A stretch of 31,416 bases of DNA, taken from positions 1-31,416 of the forward strand of contig JADGPO010000094.1 in NCBI GenBank assembly GCA_017882405.1, written 5' to 3'. This DNA comes from Solirubrobacteraceae bacterium (lineage in GTDB: Bacteria > Actinomycetota > Thermoleophilia > Solirubrobacterales > Solirubrobacteraceae). Position 1 is the stretch's first letter; each line of letters begins with the position of its first letter. Under the pieces are notes generated by a model. That model was given only the letters and a program-made list of their open reading frames with translations. It did not search any database and was not told the origin of the DNA. This document shows positions 6,461 through 13,926 of this stretch, in pieces. A program made the position numbers and the translations under genes.

Positions 6461-7254
6461 GCCCACCTTCGCTTCTTCGGCGCCGTCTGTGGACGGCGGG
6501 CAAGCTGCCCCGGCGGCGCCCCAGTGTCGGCCGGATGCGCGTCAGGCTCGAGGATGGTGCCCGCACGACCCTGCATGTCGCCGGCTATGACCGCCGGGCG
6601 TTCGAGGCGCGCGTGGTGGTGCTGGAGCGTCCGGTCCCGCTGGTGCGGTGGTGCGGCGTGGAGGGTGTGCACGATGCGGTCGTCGGGGGGTTCTTCTCAC
6701 GGCCGGAGTACGTGCCGCTGGGCGAGGTGCAGATCGACGGCCGGTCCCAGCCGTCGCTGGCCTTCGACCCGCCCTGGGGAGATGTCCGGGCGTGCGTGCA
6801 GATCACCAACGGCGAGCTGCGGATCGCACGACGTGATCAGCTGGGCGCGGCGCCGGCCGGCGATCTGCTGCAGGCGGGGCCGATGCTTGTCGCCGGGGGA
6901 GAAATGGCGGTCGTCCCCGGACAGGACCCCGAGGGGTTCTCCGCTGGTGCGCGCCAGTTCGATTCCGACATCACGCAGGGGCGGTATCCGCGCGCGGCGC
7001 TGGCGGTGGCGAGGGAGAGCCTGCTGCTGGTCGCCTGTGACGGCCGTACGCACCGCGATGCCGGCATGACCTTGCTCGAGCTGGCCCGCGTGCTGGCGAA
7101 GCTGGGGGCGAGCGATGCCTTGAACCTCGACGGTGGTGGCTCGGCGTCGCTGGTGTGTGACGGACGGCTGCGCAACCGCCCACGTGAGGAGCATGGCGTC
7201 GACCTGCTGGAAGGGCGCGCAATCGTTACCGCGATCGCCCTGCGCGCCCGCTGA
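6457..7254 (+). CDS. Phosphodiester glycosidase-like protein (NAGPA/DUF2233 fold)
   Basis: 265 residues. NLDGGGSA at 223-230 is the hallmark of the NAGPA domain (N-acetylglucosamine-1-phosphodiester alpha-N-acetylglucosaminidase and bacterial relatives). Other family elements are GGFF (77-80), the QAGPMLV segment (139-145), RYPRAALA (176-183) and CDGR (194-197). Characterised members cleave sugar-1-phosphodiesters; the bacterial substrate is unknown. There is no clear signal peptide, although many relatives are exported. The ATG at 6457 overlaps the stop of the TetR remnant; ATG 6535 (MRVRLEDGA) is an alternative start that removes a basic N-terminal 26 residues. With the upstream gene destroyed, its promoter is unclear and may be the operator region at 6307. 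Confidence 0.75.
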   Translation: MSPPSLLRRRLWTAGKLPRRRPSVGRMRVRLEDGARTTLHVAGYDRRAFEARVVVLERPVPLVRWCGVEGVHDAVVGGFFSRPEYVPLGEVQIDGRSQPSLAFDPPWGDVRACVQITNGELRIARRDQLGAAPAGDLLQAGPMLVAGGEMAVVPGQDPEGFSAGARQFDSDITQGRYPRAALAVARESLLLVACDGRTHRDAGMTLLELARVLAKLGASDALNLDGGGSASLVCDGRLRNRPREEHGVDLLEGRAIVTAIALRAR

Positions 7255-7323
7255 GCGCCGGCGGTTCCGGGCCGGCGGCTCGCGGTTGAGTCAGACCGCG
7301 TTCACGACTTAGCAACAACCGGC

Positions 7324-7329
7324 CATAAT
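7324..7329 (+). promoter_or_regulatory. Promoter with -10 CATAAT for the GT4 gene (leaderless)
   Basis: CATAAT ends 7 nt before ATG 7337. TTCACG at 7301-7306 is 17 nt upstream and resembles a -35. No Shine-Dalgarno site is present. This pair is the best -35/-10 match in the window. Confidence 0.7.
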
Positions 7330-7336
7330 CGGATGG

Positions 7337-8815
7337 ATGCCGCCGCATGTCCTCTCCGCGATCCTGTTCTCTCCTCGCGGCGGATCTGCGTCGGCCGCCC
7401 GAGCGCTGGCCCGCGGTCTGCGCAACGAGGGCTGCGCCGTGACGCTGGTGGCCGGTTCGCGCAGCGACCTCGGCGCGCACGGCGACGCGCGCAGCTTCTA
7501 CGGAGACGTGCGCGCGGTGAGCTTCGACCGGGCGCTGGCCGGCGACGCGCCGCTGGAGTTCGCGGGTCCTCCGGGCAGCGCTCCCCTGCACCCGTCTTAC
7601 GAGGACCGGCCCGGTGCCCCCGACGTCGTGTTCGCGATGCTCGACGATCGCGCCTATGAGCGCCAGGTGCAGGCCTGGTGCCGTGAGCTCGCGCTCGCCG
7701 GCGCGCGTGAGGCCGATGTGCTGCACCTGCATCACCTGACGCCGATCAACGAGGCCGCGGCGCGCGTCGCTCCCGACGTTCCGGTCGTCGGCCAGATACA
7801 CGGGACGGAGCTCCTGATGCTGGAGCGCATCGCCGCCGGGGCCCCGGCGCGGTGGCGCTACGCCCAGCGGTGGGCGGCGCGCATGCGCCGGTGGGCCGCT
7901 GGCTGCGCGCGGCTCGTCGTCACCCCCTGGGGCGTCGAGCGCACTGTGGAGCTGCTGGGAGTGTCCCGCGACCGCGTCGTGGCGCTGCCCAACGGCGTCG
8001 ATCTCGACCTGTTCGCGCCGCGGGCGATCGACCGGCGGGCATTCTGGCGGGACGTGCTGGTCGAGCAGCCGCAGGGCTGGCTGCCCGGACAGCTCGCCGG
8101 CAGCGCTCGCTACGCCGACGCCGACGTCAGCCGGCTGGTCGACGGGGTGCCCCTGCTCTATGTCGGACGCTTCACCGCGGTCAAGCGCCTCGATCGCCTG
8201 ATCGCCGCCTTTGGCCGCGCGCAGGCGGGTTTCACGTGGCCCGCAGGGCTCGTCCTGGTCGGCGGGCACCCGGGCGAATGGGAGCTCGAGCATCCGGCCG
8301 ACATCGCCGCGCGCCTGGGCGTGGCGCACGTGTTGCTCGCCGGGTGGCAGGCCCAGGATCAGCTGCCCGCCTTCCTGTCGGCGGCCGAGGCGATCGTGCT
8401 GACCTCCGAGCATGAGCAGTTCGGACAGGTGCTGGTCGAGGCGATGGCCTGCGAAGTTCCCGCCGTCGCTACGCGATCGCCGGGACCGTCGGCGATCATC
8501 GAGGACGGCCGCACCGGTTGGCTCGTCGACCCCGATGACGAGGCTGCTCTCTGCGCAGCGCTGGTCCAGGTGGTCAACGACGCGCCCGAGCGCGAACGCC
8601 GGGGACAGGCCGCGCGTCGTGCGGTGCGCGAGAATTTCTCGTGGGCGACGAGCGCGGCCCAGCTGGCCACCGTGCTTAAGGACGTGGTGGCGAAGGCGGG
8701 AGCACCGGCGATCACGGGCACGCGGATCACGTCCACGATCCCCGCGATCACGACCCGATCCCGTCCTATGCAGGGCGCTCTGGTCGTCGGCTCCTCGAGC
8801 GCGCAGAGCGACTGA
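7337..8815 (+). CDS. Glycosyltransferase family 4 (GT-B)
   Basis: 492 residues with two Rossmann-like domains. The acceptor domain (1-220) has GGSASAARALARGL, DVLHLHHLTP (127-136) and VVGQIHGTELL (150-160). The donor domain (about 270-450) has LLYVGRFTAVKRLDRLI (273-289) and the EX7E motif E360-E368 inside SEHEQFGQVLVEAMACEVP, then the PSAIIEDGRTGWLVDPDD loop. The family transfers a sugar from an activated nucleotide donor; neither sugar nor acceptor is readable. Residues 450-492 are a Thr/Ser-rich, low-complexity tail not typical of the family. The ATG at 7337 is fixed by the -10 seven bases upstream; an ATG at 7333 is in another frame. DoxX follows after 20 bases. Confidence 0.88.
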   Translation: MPPHVLSAILFSPRGGSASAARALARGLRNEGCAVTLVAGSRSDLGAHGDARSFYGDVRAVSFDRALAGDAPLEFAGPPGSAPLHPSYEDRPGAPDVVFAMLDDRAYERQVQAWCRELALAGAREADVLHLHHLTPINEAAARVAPDVPVVGQIHGTELLMLERIAAGAPARWRYAQRWAARMRRWAAGCARLVVTPWGVERTVELLGVSRDRVVALPNGVDLDLFAPRAIDRRAFWRDVLVEQPQGWLPGQLAGSARYADADVSRLVDGVPLLYVGRFTAVKRLDRLIAAFGRAQAGFTWPAGLVLVGGHPGEWELEHPADIAARLGVAHVLLAGWQAQDQLPAFLSAAEAIVLTSEHEQFGQVLVEAMACEVPAVATRSPGPSAIIEDGRTGWLVDPDDEAALCAALVQVVNDAPERERRGQAARRAVRENFSWATSAAQLATVLKDVVAKAGAPAITGTRITSTIPAITTRSRPMQGALVVGSSSAQSD

Positions 8816-8835
8816 GCGAGAGCGGACGCTCGGTC

Positions 8836-9270
8836 GTGACGGCCGCGGCGCTCAGACGGCTCGTCGTCACCGACCCCGATGAGCTGATCGACGGCCAGCG
8901 GCTGTCCGCTCGCGTGGCGGTCGTGGCCGGGATCGTCTTCTTCTTCGCGGGGTTGGTGAAGTTCGTCTTCCATCACTGGGAGCTGCACGCCTTTCGCGCC
9001 TTCGGCCTGCCCTGGCCGTCGGCGCTGGAGATCCTGGCCGGAGCGCTGGAGGTGACCGGCGGGATCCTGCTCGTCCTGCGCCGGTGGGTGGCGCCCGTCG
9101 CCGTGCTGCTGGCCGCCACGATGGTGGTGGCGATCGCGGCCTCGGGCATCGGGCACGGCGACGTCATCCCGAGCTTGACGCTGGCGCCGGCTCTGCTGAT
9201 CGCGATGGTGTACCTCCTCGCCCGAGGGCTGGGGCGCCGCTCGTCGGGCTCCTCGGGTCGCGGTCGCTGA
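8836..9270 (+). CDS. DoxX-like integral membrane protein
   Basis: 144 residues with four predicted membrane helices at about 25-45 (VAVVAGIVFFFAGLVKFVFH), 62-81, 85-103 and 111-130. The first helix ending in FAGLVKFVFH, the short amphipathic loop with AFGLPWP, and ILAGALEVTGGILLVL are the pattern of DoxX/DoxD-like membrane proteins, small quinone-linked or redox-associated proteins of unsettled function. The GTG at 8836 is the first plausible start, 20 bases after the glycosyltransferase stop, suggesting co-transcription. No clear Shine-Dalgarno site is visible. The C-terminus is basic and Ser/Gly-rich (RRSSGSSGRGR), likely cytoplasmic. Confidence 0.75.
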   Translation: MTAAALRRLVVTDPDELIDGQRLSARVAVVAGIVFFFAGLVKFVFHHWELHAFRAFGLPWPSALEILAGALEVTGGILLVLRRWVAPVAVLLAATMVVAIAASGIGHGDVIPSLTLAPALLIAMVYLLARGLGRRSSGSSGRGR

Positions 9271-9338
9271 TCGGCGTCCGCCGCGTCAGCCTCTGACGGC
9301 GCCGGTGCCGGACGCGCCGGCGTCTGTGGTCGTTGCTC

Positions 9339-9350
9339 GCGTACGTACGC
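9339..9350. repeat. 12-bp perfect palindrome upstream of the propeller gene
   Basis: GCGTACGTACGC is perfectly palindromic, and ACCACA directly after it pairs with TGTGGT (9325-9330) upstream. It lies 125 bases before the propeller start and just downstream of the DoxX gene. It could be an operator or part of a terminator hairpin. Confidence 0.35.
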
Positions 9351-9474
9351 ACCACAACGCGCGCCCCGTAAGGGCAACGCAAGATCTTTGGCGTTAGCTG
9401 GAGGACGCAAGCCCGCCGGGGTCGCCTTCGACCACCAAGCGGGCTCCGTCCATCCACCCAGAAAGGAGGACCCC

Positions 9475-10629
9475 ATGCGCGTGCCTACACGAGCATCGAC
9501 GGCCCTCGCGCTGTCCTGCACGGCGCTCATCGTCCCGGCGGCCGCTTCCGCCCATTCACACCACCGGTCGCGAGGCGCAGGTTACGTCTACGTCAACGAC
9601 AACACGGCGTCGTCGAACACCGTGGCGGCATTCCGCCGCGGCCCTGACGGGTCACTCGCGCCCCTGCCGGGCTCGCCGTTTGCGACCGGCGGCGCCGGAA
9701 CCGGCGCCGGGATCGGCTCGCAGGGCTCGCTGCAGACCGCGTTGCACGGGCGCTACGTGCTCGCCGTCGACGCCGGGTCAAACCAGGTGTCAGTCCTGGC
9801 CGTCCGCCGCGACGGCTCGCTGCGGCCCGTCCCGGAGGGAACGGTCAGCTCCGGCGGCTCTGAGCCGGTCAGCATCGCGGCGCACGGCAACCTGGTGTAT
9901 GTCGCCAACGCCGGCGCGGGCGCGACCAGCTACACCGGTTTCCTGCTGGGCTTCGACGGCGTGCTGCATCCGCTGCGGCACTCGACTGTCTCGTTGCCCG
10001 ACGGCTCGCAGCCAGGCGACGTGCTGTTCAACGCGATCGGCACCAAGCTCGCCGCCACCCGCGTGGGCACCTCGCTGATCGACAGCTTCACCGTCGGTCG
10101 CGACGGTCTTCTCCGCGCCGCTCCCGGCTCCCCGTACGCCGCTCAGGGCCCCGGCCCGTTCGGCAGCGAGTTCCGCCCGACAGACCCCAGCGAGCTGTAC
10201 GTCTCAAACGCGCATGGCGGCGCGGGGAACGGCACCGTCTCGGCGTTCCGCGACGCCTGGAACGGGACCCTGAGCTCGATCGGCGCCTCGCCCTTCGCCG
10301 ATCAGCAGACCGCACCGTGCTGGGTGGAGATCTCCCATGACGGGCGCTACCTGTTCGCGGTCAACACCGCTCAGCCCAGCATCTCGTCGTACGCGATCAA
10401 CCATGACGGCTCGCTCAGGCTGCTCGGCAGCACGCCGTTCGAGAACCCGGCGGGGCTGGGTCCGGTCGATGCTCGCCTGAGCCCCGACGGCGCCATCCTG
10501 TGGGTCGTCGACGGCGGCACCAGCCAGGTCAGCGCGTTCAGTGTGAGCGGTGGCAGCCTCACCGAGTTGCCGTCCTCGCCCACGGCGCTGCCGGCCGGCG
10601 CCAAGCCGTTCGGGATCGTCGTCAGCTGA
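9475..10629 (+). CDS. Secreted beta-propeller protein (lactonase/YncE-like)
   Basis: 384 residues. Residues 1-26 are a Sec signal peptide ending in ASA before HSHHRS. The mature protein is built of repeated blades, each with a (Y/L)VYVxN or LFAVN strand and a DGSL(R/A)xLxGSPF turn: GYVYVNDNTASSNTVAAFRR, LVYVANAGAGAT, ELYVSNAHGG, YLFAVNTAQPSISSYAI, ILWVVDGGTSQVSAFSV. This is the 7-blade propeller of the 6-phosphogluconolactonase (Pgl)-type lactonase family. Because it is exported and such propellers often act as binding scaffolds, a lactonase activity is not implied. The start is fixed by a strong Shine-Dalgarno site, AAAGGAGG at 9462-9469, five bases before ATG. It probably has its own promoter in the 204-base gap after DoxX. 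Confidence 0.85.
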   Translation: MRVPTRASTALALSCTALIVPAAASAHSHHRSRGAGYVYVNDNTASSNTVAAFRRGPDGSLAPLPGSPFATGGAGTGAGIGSQGSLQTALHGRYVLAVDAGSNQVSVLAVRRDGSLRPVPEGTVSSGGSEPVSIAAHGNLVYVANAGAGATSYTGFLLGFDGVLHPLRHSTVSLPDGSQPGDVLFNAIGTKLAATRVGTSLIDSFTVGRDGLLRAAPGSPYAAQGPGPFGSEFRPTDPSELYVSNAHGGAGNGTVSAFRDAWNGTLSSIGASPFADQQTAPCWVEISHDGRYLFAVNTAQPSISSYAINHDGSLRLLGSTPFENPAGLGPVDARLSPDGAILWVVDGGTSQVSAFSVSGGSLTELPSSPTALPAGAKPFGIVVS

Positions 10630-10644
10630 CGCAACCTCGGCCCA

Positions 10645-10671
10645 GGGTCCGGTGCCGCGGGCGCCGGACCC
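10645..10671. terminator. Hairpin between convergent genes, likely bidirectional terminator
   Basis: GGGTCCGGTGC is followed by a short loop and GCGCCGGACCC, an 11-bp stem with one G-T pair. It sits 15 bases after the propeller stop and about 90 bases after the MGT stop on the other strand. No T-tract is present, as is usual in high-GC actinobacteria. Confidence 0.6.
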
Positions 10672-10759
10672 CCGCCGCCGGTGCTGGAGCCGCGGAAGAA
10701 GCCGGGCCGGCGAGGGGCGGTCCGTGCCCTACGAGGAGGTCTGCATCGGCGATCGCGCG

Positions 10760-12130
10760 CTACCTCCCGCGCCGCTCCCGCAAGTCGCTCGTCCGCGCGC
10801 TGAAGATCCCCGCCCTCAGCGAGGGTTGCCAGGGGTCCTTCCGCGATCTGCGGGCCACCTTCTCGATCGCGTCGGCGGCTCGCACCGTTCCCGGATCGCC
10901 GGACAGCCGTTGCGCGGTGGTCGCCATCCGGGCGCGCCGGGCCTGATCGGCCAGCAGCCCGTCGAGCGCGCCGATCAGCTCGTCGGGCGCGTGGCCGTAG
11001 GTGTCCAGGCGGGCGCCGAACCCGGTCTCCTGCACCCGCTGGGCATTGTCGTGCTGATCCCAGAAGAGAGGGAGCACGATCATCGGGCAGCCGAAATGCA
11101 GGCACTCGGTGACCGTGTTGTTGCCCCCGTGGGTGAGCACCGCGGCGGCCTGCGGCAGGATCGAGGTCTGGGGCAGGAACTCGCTTCCGTGGACGTGAGC
11201 CGGCACCCGGAGCAGCTCGTGCTGGGGCCCGAGCGAGACCACGAGCTCGATCGTCTCGTGTCCGGCCAGGGTGTCGATCAGCCGTTGCATCAGCTCCACG
11301 TCGGCGGAGCCGAGCGAGCCGAGGCTCAGGTAGACGAGCGGTCGTTCGTCGGCGGGGTTCGGTCGCTCCCAGGGCTCCTCGGAGCCGCGCACGCAGGACT
11401 CCAGCGCCAGCCATCGTCCCGGCGGCGCGGCGGAACGCGGGTAGTCGAGCTCGCGGGGATACAGGTAGAGGTTCAGCCACGGCGAGGTGTCCATCAGCTC
11501 CAGGTCGGGCAGCGGCGGCGCGCCCCGCTCGACGCAGAACGCGCTGTGCGCTTCGTGCAGCGGCCCGAGGGCGCGACGGTACTCCGCCCAGTACTCGGAC
11601 CAATACTTGTCCCGGGCGGGCCCTGGGTCTTCGGTCGGATAGCCCGAGAAGGTGGGTGGGACCCGCTCGTCCTTGAGCTCCGCCGGGTTGCAGGACACGA
11701 TCCGCACCCACGGCCGGCCGGAGGCGGCCAAGGCGGGGAAGCTGACGACGTTGTCCTCGACGACGACATCGGCGTCGATCTCCTCGATGATCTCGCGCAG
11801 GCGCTCGTCGACGTAGCGGGCACCGTCGACCAGCGCCTGGAAGGTCGGGGCGATGAACGCCTCCAGCTGCTCGATCGTCGGCCGCCGGAACACCGGAGCG
11901 GTGTCGCGGATGTAGTCCTTCCAGAACTGGCCGGGCGCCTCCTCGTGCTCCGGAGGCGGCCCCAGCCGCATCAGCCGCTCCTCAAAGCCCCGTGCCTCCA
12001 GCGCCCCGGCGAACGACTCCTCGGCGATGAACACCACCCGGTGCCCGCGCTCCTGCAAGACGGCGGCGATGCCGGCGCAGTTGTTGGTCGGGCCGTAGGC
12101 TCCCTCGGGAAAGAACGCGATCGTCGCCAT
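10760..12130 (-). CDS. MGT-type UDP-glycosyltransferase (GT1)
   Basis: 456 residues, GT-B fold. The N-terminal domain opens with IAFFPEGAYGPTNNCAGIAA then LQERGHRVVFIAEE, the substrate-binding half. The C-terminal half has LVYLSLGSLGSADVELMQRL (265-284) and the donor-binding signature: FLPQTSILPQAAAVLTHGG at 318-336, then NNTVTEC and LPLFWDQHDNAQRV (353-366). The usual HGGxxS/T becomes HGGNNT. The family glycosylates small hydrophobic acceptors such as macrolides, terpenoids or phenolics using UDP or dTDP sugars; the acceptor is unknown. The ATG at 12130 gives the canonical N-terminus. No Shine-Dalgarno site is visible, and 11 bases separate it from the upstream gene, suggesting co-transcription and coupled translation. 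Confidence 0.88.
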   Translation of the reverse strand: MATIAFFPEGAYGPTNNCAGIAAVLQERGHRVVFIAEESFAGALEARGFEERLMRLGPPPEHEEAPGQFWKDYIRDTAPVFRRPTIEQLEAFIAPTFQALVDGARYVDERLREIIEEIDADVVVEDNVVSFPALAASGRPWVRIVSCNPAELKDERVPPTFSGYPTEDPGPARDKYWSEYWAEYRRALGPLHEAHSAFCVERGAPPLPDLELMDTSPWLNLYLYPRELDYPRSAAPPGRWLALESCVRGSEEPWERPNPADERPLVYLSLGSLGSADVELMQRLIDTLAGHETIELVVSLGPQHELLRVPAHVHGSEFLPQTSILPQAAAVLTHGGNNTVTECLHFGCPMIVLPLFWDQHDNAQRVQETGFGARLDTYGHAPDELIGALDGLLADQARRARMATTAQRLSGDPGTVRAADAIEKVARRSRKDPWQPSLRAGIFSARTSDLRERRGR

Positions 12131-12141
12131 CGTGCGCGGGG

Positions 12142-12708
12142 TCAGTTGTAGAGCTCTTCGGCGATTTCGGCGACGAAGAGCTCGTGGGCGGCGAACGGTG
12201 CCCAGTTCTGGCCGGTGTAGTGCGTCAGGTTCTGGGTGCTGATGAAGGCGAGCAGACGATCGAGCGAGAGCTTGTCGATCCGCTTGCGGTTGGCCGGGTC
12301 GGCGCACCAGGTCTGAAGCGAATCGGTACCCGCGGGTGCGGTCGACGGCAGGCTCATCCGGGCCGGCAGCGCCAGCACGTCGACCTCGTCCTTGACGGTC
12401 CGCATTGTCGTGGGGTGGTCCGGATCCGGGGTCGTGTTCGTGGTCGCAGCGAGCGCGGCGGCCGCGGGATCCAGCGCGATCGCGTCCTGGATCATCCGGA
12501 CCGCGCCAATCGCCTCGACCTTGCCGCTGTAGTTGCCCTTCGTCGGGTCGCCGACCTGGAACTCGTCGAGCAGGGTGACCCGATCGATCACGTCCTTCTG
12601 GCTTCGTGCTGCGAGGACCGCTCCGGGTCCCGGCGCGCCACGTTCCGGCGACTGCACCACCTCGGTCGTCGCCTCCGCGCCGGTCTGAATATCGCGCGTG
12701 CCCGGCAC
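12142..12708 (-). CDS. Hypothetical protein (188 aa)
   Basis: I do not recognise this protein. It starts at GTG 12708, fixed by a -10 hexamer 6 nt upstream. Residues 1-35 are Gly/Pro/Glu-rich and probably disordered. The rest is acidic and helical, with segments KDVIDRVTLLDEFQVGD, AIGAVRMIQDAIALDPAAAA, DKLSLDRLLAFISTQNLTHY and FAAHELFVAEIAEELYN. There is no signal peptide or membrane segment. It lies between a flavin oxidase and a glycosyltransferase, 11 bases upstream of the latter, so it may act with it. Codon third positions are strongly G/C, supporting real coding. Confidence 0.65.
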   Translation of the reverse strand: MPGTRDIQTGAEATTEVVQSPERGAPGPGAVLAARSQKDVIDRVTLLDEFQVGDPTKGNYSGKVEAIGAVRMIQDAIALDPAAAALAATTNTTPDPDHPTTMRTVKDEVDVLALPARMSLPSTAPAGTDSLQTWCADPANRKRIDKLSLDRLLAFISTQNLTHYTGQNWAPFAAHELFVAEIAEELYN

Positions 12709-12714
12709 GCCATC

Positions 12715-12720
12715 AGCCTA
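12715..12720 (-). promoter_or_regulatory. -10 element TAGGCT for the 12708 gene (leaderless)
   Basis: TAGGCT is followed by 6 nt and GTG 12708 on the minus strand, within the 50-base gap after the SolA-like gene. It would give the unknown gene and the MGT gene their own promoter inside what looks like a longer operon. Confidence 0.6.
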
Positions 12721-12758
12721 CCTCGTGGCGCCGGCCGCGGAGCGCGTCCCAGCGGCCC

Positions 12759-13913
12759 TTAGCTCATCGCGAGCGCGAGCTGGAAGGCGCTGAGATCCAG
12801 GCCGGGTAGGGCGTCCGCGCCGGTCGCCCATCGGGCCGCCGCCTCGCCGATCGCGGGCGAGTGCTTGAAGCCGTGACCCGAGCAGGCGGAGACGATCAGG
12901 ACCGCATCGTGCTCGGGGTGCTGATCGACGACGAATCGATTGCCCCGCGTGCTGGTGTACAGGCAGGAGGCGGTTCGCAGCGTCTCCGGTCCCAGCCACG
13001 GCAGTCGGTGCGCGACGTAGTCGCGGTACAGGTCATCGCTCTGGACGCGGGTCGCGGGATGCTGGCGTCCGTCGGGCGCACTGGTCATCTCGTATGACTC
13101 CGTGCCGAGCTTGACGCCGCCGCTCGGCCCGTCGACCGCGGGGAAGCCGTAGAAGCCGTCGAGGTGCACGAACTCGGGGCGCTCACCGCCGAAGTCCCAG
13201 ACGAACACCGGCATGTCGCGCAGCTGCTCGTAGCCGTCGCGAATCTCGAACCAGTGCAGGAGCTGGCGGTAGACGGCGAACAGCTCGCGTCCCTCGCCGA
13301 ACAGCTGCGGGAGCCAGGCTCCCGCGCACAGCACCAGCCGGTCGGCCGCGTAGGTGGCGGCGTCGGTGGTGACCGCCACCCCGTTGCCCGATGCCGACCA
13401 CTCGACGACCTGCTCGCCGACGCGCAGCTCGGCGCCCTGCCGACCAGCCAGCTGCAGCTGGACCCGCACGGCCGCCTCGGGCCAGACGATGCCGGCCCCG
13501 GGCTCGTAGTAGGCCTCGGTCTCCTCGTCGACCGCGAACATCGCCAGCCGCCGGCGCAGCTGGGCATTGTCGAGGTGCTGGTGCTCGATCCCGAAGCGCT
13601 GCGCCAGTGCCCGGGTCTGCTCGAAGAAGGGGCTGGCCGGGCGCGCCAGGATCACGCCGCCGCATTGGGTCAGCAGCCGTGCGCCGGACTCCTCCTCGAG
13701 CTCGCGCCACAGCTGGTGCGAGCGCTGGGCCAGCGGGATGTACTCCGGCCCCTCGCCGAGCGCCAGGCGGGTGATCCGCGTGTCGCCGTGCGTGGACCCG
13801 TAGGCGTGAGGCGGCACGTACTGGTCGATGCCGATGACCGACACGCCCCGCCTCGCCAGCTGAAGGCAGGTGGCGCTCCCCATCGCGCCCAGGCCGACCA
13901 CGATCGCTCTCAC
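12759..13913 (-). CDS. solA: FAD-dependent amine oxidase, monomeric sarcosine oxidase/N-methyltryptophan oxidase type
   Basis: 384 residues, the usual family length. VVGLGAMGSATCLQLARRG at 5-23 is the FAD-binding Rossmann motif. HGDTRITRLALGEGPEYIPL (42-61) matches the conserved substrate/flavin loop of monomeric sarcosine oxidase. Cys317 in SCLYTST aligns with the cysteine that covalently binds FAD, and SGHGFKHSPAIGE (345-357) contains the conserved His and Lys. The usual YTxTPDxxF motif reads YTSTRGNRF, so the Pro-Asp is replaced, which may change substrate choice. Members oxidise secondary N-methyl amines to aldehyde, amine and hydrogen peroxide. The start is GTG 13913, 13 bases after the GH2 stop, so the two genes are probably co-transcribed. 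The gene symbol marks the family, not proven orthology. Confidence 0.82.
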   Translation of the reverse strand: MRAIVVGLGAMGSATCLQLARRGVSVIGIDQYVPPHAYGSTHGDTRITRLALGEGPEYIPLAQRSHQLWRELEEESGARLLTQCGGVILARPASPFFEQTRALAQRFGIEHQHLDNAQLRRRLAMFAVDEETEAYYEPGAGIVWPEAAVRVQLQLAGRQGAELRVGEQVVEWSASGNGVAVTTDAATYAADRLVLCAGAWLPQLFGEGRELFAVYRQLLHWFEIRDGYEQLRDMPVFVWDFGGERPEFVHLDGFYGFPAVDGPSGGVKLGTESYEMTSAPDGRQHPATRVQSDDLYRDYVAHRLPWLGPETLRTASCLYTSTRGNRFVVDQHPEHDAVLIVSACSGHGFKHSPAIGEAAARWATGADALPGLDLSAFQLALAMS

Positions 13914-13926
13914 CGGAGCACCAGCA

